From NCBI RefSeq assembly GCF_016862515.1, contig NZ_BONC01000019.1, positions 1-64,000 of the forward strand: a stretch of DNA of 64,000 nt, in the 5' to 3' direction. Below are positions 59,411 to 64,000 of this stretch, piece after piece; positions within the stretch are counted from its first letter, which is position 1; the number at the start of each line of letters is the position of its first letter. The stretch is from Asanoa iriomotensis (GTDB taxonomy: Bacteria; Actinomycetota; Actinomycetes; Mycobacteriales; Micromonosporaceae). A program made the translations under genes and the position numbers. The notes beneath the pieces were generated by a model. The model did no database searches and was not told the DNA's origin. It saw only the letters and a program-made list of their open reading frames with translations.

Positions 59411-61381
59411 GTGGCGACCCGGAGCAACCGTGCGGAGCGGCAGCCCGCACCCGAGCTGCCGGTCGCGCGCGTCTGTGTCGACGTGCCGCTGCCCCACCTC
59501 GACCGGCCGTTCGACTACCTGGTGCCGGCGGAGCTGCACGAGACCGCCCAGCCGGGCACCCGGGTCAAGGTGCGGTTCGCCGGCCAGCTCGTCGACGGTT
59601 GGCTGCTCGAGCGCGCGGCGGAGTCGGCGGTGGCCAAGCTCGCCTACCTGGAACGGCTGGTCTCGCCCGAGCGCGTGCTGACCCCGGAGATCGCCGGTCT
59701 GGCGCGGGCGGTCGCCGACCGCTACGCCGGCGGCCTCGCCGACGTGCTCCGGCTCGCCGTGCCACCGCGCCACGCCCGCGCGGAGGGCGCGGCGATCCTT
59801 CCGCAGGACGACACGCCAACTGTCGACGCGCGGCCGCCGGGGTGGGCGGACTATCAGGCCGGGGAAGGGTTTCTTCGGGCGCTCGCCGAGCGCAAGGGCC
59901 CCCGCGCCGTCTGGTCGGCGCTGCCCGGTGAGGACTGGCCGGCCCGGATCGCCGAGGCCGCCGCCGCCACTCTCGCCGCGGGCCAGGGCGTGGTCGCGGT
60001 CGTGCCGGACGCGCGGGACCTCGACCGTCTCGATGCCGCGCTTACCGAGGTCCTCGGCAAGGACCGGCACGTCACCCTGGCCGCCGGGCTCGGGCCGGCC
60101 AAGCGCTACCGCGCCTTTCTTGCCGCCAGCCGGGGCCTCGTCAAGGTGGTCGCCGGCACCCGGGCCGCCGCCTTCGCACCCGTGGCCGACCTCGGCCTCG
60201 TGGTGATCTGGGACGACGGCGACGACCTGCACGCCGAGCCGCGGGCGCCCTATCCGCACGCCCGGGAGGTGCTGCTCACCCGCGCGCAGCGGGCCGGAGC
60301 CGCCACCCTGGTCGCCGGCTACGCCCGCACCGCGGAGGCGCAGCTCCTGCTGGAGACCGGCTGGGCGCGCGAGGTGGCCGCCGACCGGGCGACCACGCGG
60401 CGGCGTACCCCCGCCATCACCCCCACCGGAGACGACCCGCAGCTCGCCCGCGATCCCGGCGCCGCCACGGCGCGGCTGCCCAGCCTGGCCTGGGACGCCG
60501 CCCGCGCGGCCCTCAAGGCCGACGCGCCGGTGCTGGTCCAGGTGCCCCGCCGCGGCTACCTCCCGTCGGTCTCGTGCGTCACCTGCCGCGCACCGGCCCG
60601 CTGCGTCACCTGCCAGGGGCCGCTCGCGCTCCGCTCGTCGCACGCCGTGCCCGCCTGCCGGTGGTGCGGCCGCGTCGCCGGCGACCACGTCTGCCCGCAC
60701 TGCGGCGGCCGCGGCCTGCGGGCCTCGGTCACCGGCGCCCGCCGCACCGCCGAGGAGCTCGGCCGCGCGTTCCCGGAGATCCCGATCCGCACGTCCGGGC
60801 GCGACGAGGTGCTCACCGAGGTGCCGGCCGCGGCCGCGGTGGTGGTGGCCACGCCGGGCGCCGAACCCGTGGCCGAGGGCGGCTACGGCGCGGTGCTGCT
60901 GCTCGACACCTGGGCCCTGCTCACCCGGGCCGACCTGCGCGCCGGTGAGGAGGCCCTGCGGCGCTGGATGACGGCAGCCGCCCTGGCCAAACCCGGCGGC
61001 GCGGGGGGCCGCGTCGTGGTCGTCGCCGACGGCGGCGTTCCGGTCATCCAGGCGTTGCTGCGCTGGGATCCCGGTTGGTACGCCTCCCGCGAGCTGGCCG
61101 AGCGCCGCGAGCTGCGGTTCCCACCGGCGGCAAGGATGACCAGCCTGACCGGCCCGGCACCCGCCGTGGCCGATCTGCTGCGGGCCGTGCACCTGCCGCC
61201 GGACGCCGAACTGCTGGGTCCGGTGCCGGCCGACCAGGACCAGGAGCGGTATCTCGTGCGCGCCCCGCGGGGCCGGGCGGCCGAGGTCGCCGCTGCCCTG
61301 CACGCCGCGTCCGGGGTCCGCAGCGCCCGCAAGGCGCCCGACGCCGTGCGGGTCCAGGTCGATGCGACAGACCTCTTCTGA
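59411..61381 (+). CDS. priA: Replication restart protein PriA, actinobacterial type
   Basis: PriA reloads the replisome at broken forks. The product is 656 residues. The N-terminal DNA 3'-end binding domain (PHLDRPFDYLVP) and the zinc knuckles (CVTCRAPARCVTC; CRWCGRVAGDHVCPHC) are present. The Walker A and other helicase motifs are absent (no GxGKT; the DEAH position reads IWDDGDD). This is the known actinobacterial form, thought to lack helicase activity. The GTG at 59411 has AAGGAT upstream. Confidence 0.92.
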   Translation: MATRSNRAERQPAPELPVARVCVDVPLPHLDRPFDYLVPAELHETAQPGTRVKVRFAGQLVDGWLLERAAESAVAKLAYLERLVSPERVLTPEIAGLARAVADRYAGGLADVLRLAVPPRHARAEGAAILPQDDTPTVDARPPGWADYQAGEGFLRALAERKGPRAVWSALPGEDWPARIAEAAAATLAAGQGVVAVVPDARDLDRLDAALTEVLGKDRHVTLAAGLGPAKRYRAFLAASRGLVKVVAGTRAAAFAPVADLGLVVIWDDGDDLHAEPRAPYPHAREVLLTRAQRAGAATLVAGYARTAEAQLLLETGWAREVAADRATTRRRTPAITPTGDDPQLARDPGAATARLPSLAWDAARAALKADAPVLVQVPRRGYLPSVSCVTCRAPARCVTCQGPLALRSSHAVPACRWCGRVAGDHVCPHCGGRGLRASVTGARRTAEELGRAFPEIPIRTSGRDEVLTEVPAAAAVVVATPGAEPVAEGGYGAVLLLDTWALLTRADLRAGEEALRRWMTAAALAKPGGAGGRVVVVADGGVPVIQALLRWDPGWYASRELAERRELRFPPAARMTSLTGPAPAVADLLRAVHLPPDAELLGPVPADQDQERYLVRAPRGRAAEVAAALHAASGVRSARKAPDAVRVQVDATDLF

Positions 61382-61410
61382 CGCCACACAGGCACCGCTG
61401 ACCAGCACCG

Positions 61411-61416
61411 TAGACT
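61411..61416 (+). promoter_or_regulatory. -10 element for def-fmt-rsmB
   Basis: TAGACT matches TANNNT and lies 30 bases past the priA stop. A start near 61423 gives a leader of about 48 bases with CGAGGAG before the def GTG. Confidence 0.45.
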
Positions 61417-61470
61417 TGTCGGGATTGCGCCCGCGTGCCCCGCGCGGGCGAACCGAACGAGGAGTTCCAC

Positions 61471-62034
61471 GTGACCGTCCAGCCCATCCGTCTGTTCGGC
61501 GACCCGGTGCTACGTACACCCGCGGACCCGGTCGTCGACTTCGACGCTGAGCTGCGCAAACTGGTCGCCGACCTGGTGGAGACGATGCAGGAGCAGTCGG
61601 GGGCGGGGCTCGCCGCACCACAGCTCGGCGTCGGTCTGCGGGTGTTCGCCTTCGACGTCGACGACGTGGTCGGTCACATCGTCAACCCGCAGGTCAGCTT
61701 CCCCGACGACGAGGAGCAGGACGGTCCCGAGGGTTGCCTGTCGATCCCGGGGATCTACGTCGACACGAAGCGCCGGATGAACGCCGTCGCCACGGGCTTC
61801 AACCAGTTCGGCGACCCGATCAAGCTGGTCGGCACGGGGCTGATGGCGCGCTGCGTGCAGCACGAGACCGACCACCTCGACGGGGTGCTCTTCCTCGATC
61901 GGCTCGACGCGGGCGCCCGCAAGGAAGCGATGAAGGAGATCCGACAGGCCGAGTGGTACGACGCCGGCGCGCCGCCGGTCGTCAAGACCAGCCCGCACGG
62001 CGGTGCGGCGTTCGGCCTGGGCGGGGTGCGCTGA
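61471..62034 (+). CDS. def: Peptide deformylase
   Basis: Def removes the formyl group from new proteins. The product is 187 residues. All three motifs are present: [19 protein letters not shown] and QHETDHLDG. The GTG at 61471 has ACGAGGAG upstream. The C-terminal 25 residues are a Gly/Pro-rich extension seen in actinobacterial type I enzymes. The stop overlaps fmt as TGATG. Confidence 0.96.
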   Translation: MTVQPIRLFGDPVLRTPADPVVDFDAELRKLVADLVETMQEQSGAGLAAPQLGVGLRVFAFDVDDVVGHIVNPQVSFPDDEEQDGPEGCLSIPGIYVDTKRRMNAVATGFNQFGDPIKLVGTGLMARCVQHETDHLDGVLFLDRLDAGARKEAMKEIRQAEWYDAGAPPVVKTSPHGGAAFGLGGVR

Positions 62035-62960
62035 TGCGCCTGGTCTTCGCCGGCACTCCGGCGGTCGCGCTGCCCGCGCTGGACGCGATCGCGGCCTCCT
62101 CGCACGAACTGCTCGCCGTGGTCACCCGCCCCGACGCGCCCGCCGGCCGGGGCCGCCACCTGGTGCGCTCGCCCGCCGGCGCCTGGGCCGACGAGCACGG
62201 CGTCGAGGTGCTCACGCCGGCCAAGCCCCGCGAGCCGGAGTTCCAGGACCGGCTGCGCGCGCTCGCGCCCGACTGCGTGCCGGTGGTCGCCTACGGCGCC
62301 CTGGTGCCGCCGCCCGCGCTGGAGATCCCGCGGCACGGCTGGGTCAACCTGCACTTCTCGCTGCTGCCGGCCTGGCGTGGCGCCGCACCCGTGCAGCACG
62401 CGGTGCTGCACGGTGACGAGATCACCGGGGCGAGCGTGTTCGAGTTGGAGGCGGGCCTGGACACGGGCCCGGTGTACGGCACGCTGACCGACGAGATCCG
62501 GCCCACCGACACGTCCGGCGACCTGCTGGAGCGGCTCGCCGGGTCCGGCGCCGGCCTGCTGGTCGCGGTGCTCGACGCGATCGAGGCCGGCACCGCGCGG
62601 GCCGAGCCGCAGCCGGTCGACGGGGTGAGCCTCGCGCCGAAGCTGACCGTCGAGGACGCGATGGTGCGCTGGGACGAGCCGGCGTTCGCCGTCGACCGCC
62701 GGATCCGGGCCTGCACTCCCGCGCCCGGCGCGTGGACCACGTTCCGGGACGATCGGGTCAAGCTGGGCCCGGTCAGGCCCGTCGCCAATGCGCCCGCCCT
62801 GAAGCCCGGCGACCTGCTGGCCGACCGCACCGGCGTGTACGTCGGCACCGCCACGACGCCGGTCGCGCTCGGCGAGGTGCGGGCCGCGGGCAAGCGGGCC
62901 ATGCCAGCCGCGGACTGGGCCCGCGGGGTCCGGGTCGAGTCGAGCGAGCGGTTCGCGTGA
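62034..62960 (+). CDS. fmt: Methionyl-tRNA formyltransferase
   Basis: Fmt formylates initiator Met-tRNA with 10-formyl-THF. The product is 308 residues. [16 protein letters not shown] opens the Rossmann fold, and the formyl-THF site is [17 protein letters not shown] (HxSLLPxxRGxAPV). [18 protein letters not shown] links to the C-terminal tRNA-binding barrel. It is coupled at both ends to def and rsmB. Confidence 0.96.
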   Translation: MRLVFAGTPAVALPALDAIAASSHELLAVVTRPDAPAGRGRHLVRSPAGAWADEHGVEVLTPAKPREPEFQDRLRALAPDCVPVVAYGALVPPPALEIPRHGWVNLHFSLLPAWRGAAPVQHAVLHGDEITGASVFELEAGLDTGPVYGTLTDEIRPTDTSGDLLERLAGSGAGLLVAVLDAIEAGTARAEPQPVDGVSLAPKLTVEDAMVRWDEPAFAVDRRIRACTPAPGAWTTFRDDRVKLGPVRPVANAPALKPGDLLADRTGVYVGTATTPVALGEVRAAGKRAMPAADWARGVRVESSERFA

Positions 62961-64000
62961 CCGCCCACGCCCGCGGCGGGCAGCAGAGCCGCCGCCCGGC
63001 CGGACGCCGGCCGGCCGTCGACCCCGCGCGCTTCGCCGCCTACGAGGCGGTGGCGGCCGTGCACCGCGATGACGCGTACGCCAACCTGGTCCTGCCGTCG
63101 ATCCTGCGGGAGCGGGACGTGCGCGGCCGCGACGCGGCGTTCGCCACGGAGCTGACCTACGGCGCCCTGCGCTCGCTCGGCACGCTCGACGCGGTGCTGG
63201 CGGTCGCGGCCGGCCGCGAGGTCGAGCGGATCGACCCGCCGGCCCGCGACGCGCTGCGATTGGGCGCCTACCAGATCCTCTACATGCGGGTCCCGGCGCA
63301 CGCGGCCGTGTCGTCCACCGTCGACCTGGTGCGCGTGGTCGCGCCCGGCGCCACCGGCTTCGCCAACGCCGTGCTCCGCGAGATCACCACCCGCGACCTG
63401 GACACGTGGGTCGGGGAGCTGGCGCCGGACTACGAGACCGACCCGGTCGGCAACCTGGCACTCGCCTACAGCCATCCACAGTGGATCGTGCGGGCGTTCC
63501 AGGAGGCCCTTGGCGGTGATCTGGACGAGACCGCGCGGCTGCTGATCGAGGACAACCAGGCACCGGGCGTGCACCTGTGCGCCCGCCCGGGCCGCGTCGA
63601 CGCGGTCGAGCTGGCCGACGAGGTGGGCGGCGCGCCGGGCGCGTTCTCGCCGTACACCGTCTACCTGCCCGGCGGCGCACCCGGCGACCTGGCCGCGATC
63701 CGCGACGGCCGCGCGCACGTGCAGGACGAGGGCTCCCAGCTCGTCGCGGCCGCGCTGGTCGAGGCCCCGGTCGAGGGTTCGGACGCGCGCTGGCTGGACC
63801 TGTGCGCAGGCCCCGGCGGCAAGGCGGGCCTGCTGGCCGCGATCGCCGCACAGCGCGGCGCCCACCTGACCGCGGTCGAGGTGACCGCGCACCGCGCGGA
63901 CCTGGTCTCGCAGGCGGTGCGGGGCTTCCCGGCGACGGTGCTGCACACCGACGGCCGGACCGTCGGCCGCGACGCCGACCTGCCCGAGCAGGGGTTCGAC
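62957..64000 (+). CDS. rsmB: 16S rRNA (cytosine-5) methyltransferase RsmB, partial
   Basis: RsmB methylates C967 of 16S rRNA. The first 348 residues are in the window and the frame is open at the right edge. A basic N-terminus is followed by the NusB-like RNA-binding domain ([33 protein letters not shown]) and the start of the SAM domain with [15 protein letters not shown]. The GTG overlaps the fmt stop as GTGA. The catalytic cysteines lie beyond the window. Confidence 0.93.
   Translation, partial: MTAHARGGQQSRRPAGRRPAVDPARFAAYEAVAAVHRDDAYANLVLPSILRERDVRGRDAAFATELTYGALRSLGTLDAVLAVAAGREVERIDPPARDALRLGAYQILYMRVPAHAAVSSTVDLVRVVAPGATGFANAVLREITTRDLDTWVGELAPDYETDPVGNLALAYSHPQWIVRAFQEALGGDLDETARLLIEDNQAPGVHLCARPGRVDAVELADEVGGAPGAFSPYTVYLPGGAPGDLAAIRDGRAHVQDEGSQLVAAALVEAPVEGSDARWLDLCAGPGGKAGLLAAIAAQRGAHLTAVEVTAHRADLVSQAVRGFPATVLHTDGRTVGRDADLPEQGFD

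Noticed and set aside
59411-61381. PriA treated as a pseudogene for lacking helicase motifs
   Set aside because: Loss of the helicase motifs is the normal state of actinobacterial PriA; the frame and zinc cysteines are intact.

Overview
The window is chromosomal DNA of a high-GC actinobacterium, most probably of the family Micromonosporaceae; the genus cannot be fixed from sequence alone. Reasons: very high GC in third codon positions, many GTG and TTG starts, tight 4-base overlaps between genes, a BldD regulator with an intact c-di-GMP signature, the actinobacterial integration host factor (mIHF), a DUF6167 gene before alaS, an actinobacterial PriA without helicase motifs, and lipomannan-type mannosyltransferases. 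No tRNA, rRNA, CRISPR array, complete insertion sequence or prophage was seen.

Layout. 1-6344: an Asn-rich MT0933-antitoxin-like gene, a minus-strand urease operon ureABCFGD without ureE, and a divergent metallo-beta-lactamase-like gene. 6087-8522: a minus-strand cassette with a tandem YbaB-like protein, a small WXG100-like protein, a large WXG100-like membrane protein and a small membrane protein. 8587-16229: a four-gene, fully overlapping minus-strand operon: SWIM zinc finger fused to DUF5691, MoxR-type AAA ATPase, DUF5682, and a VWA protein. This is the most system-like part of the window and its function is open. 16230-16393: a divergent control region holding two consensus DnaA boxes as a perfect inverted repeat. 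16394-22520: aspS, an NAD-dependent reductase, a GNAT acetyltransferase, a small membrane protein and rarA with a long disordered tail. 22627-28038: a 1508-residue Pro/Gly-rich membrane protein, a DUF948 protein and a DUF6167 protein. 28066-35363: alaS, ruvX, mltG, aroE, aroC, aroK.

35353-39815 interrupts the aromatic genes with an alpha/beta hydrolase and its divergent WYL regulator, a kinase fused to a ParB-like motif, a DinB protein and a leucine-rich-repeat-like protein; aroB follows at 39808. 41089-44139 holds a small unknown gene, a pseudogene scrap of a mannosyltransferase tail, a GT87 enzyme and MptB. efp and nusB follow and converge with bldD over a strong bidirectional terminator. 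46035-55151 is a complete pyrimidine operon, pyrR-pyrB-pyrC-carA-carB-pyrD-pyrF, preceded by a PyrR-binding hairpin that touches the Shine-Dalgarno sequence. pyrD carries an in-frame palindromic insertion that brings in a TTA codon. 55320-64000: mihF, a degenerate guanylate kinase homologue, rpoZ, coaBC, metK, a strong terminator, a dispersed intergenic repeat, priA, def, fmt and the start of rsmB.

The core blocks serve pyrimidine and chorismate synthesis, translation (aspS, alaS, efp, def, fmt), cofactor supply (coaBC, metK) and DNA upkeep (rarA, ruvX, priA). The accessory material is at 6-16 kb, 22-27 kb, 35-40 kb and 41-44 kb.
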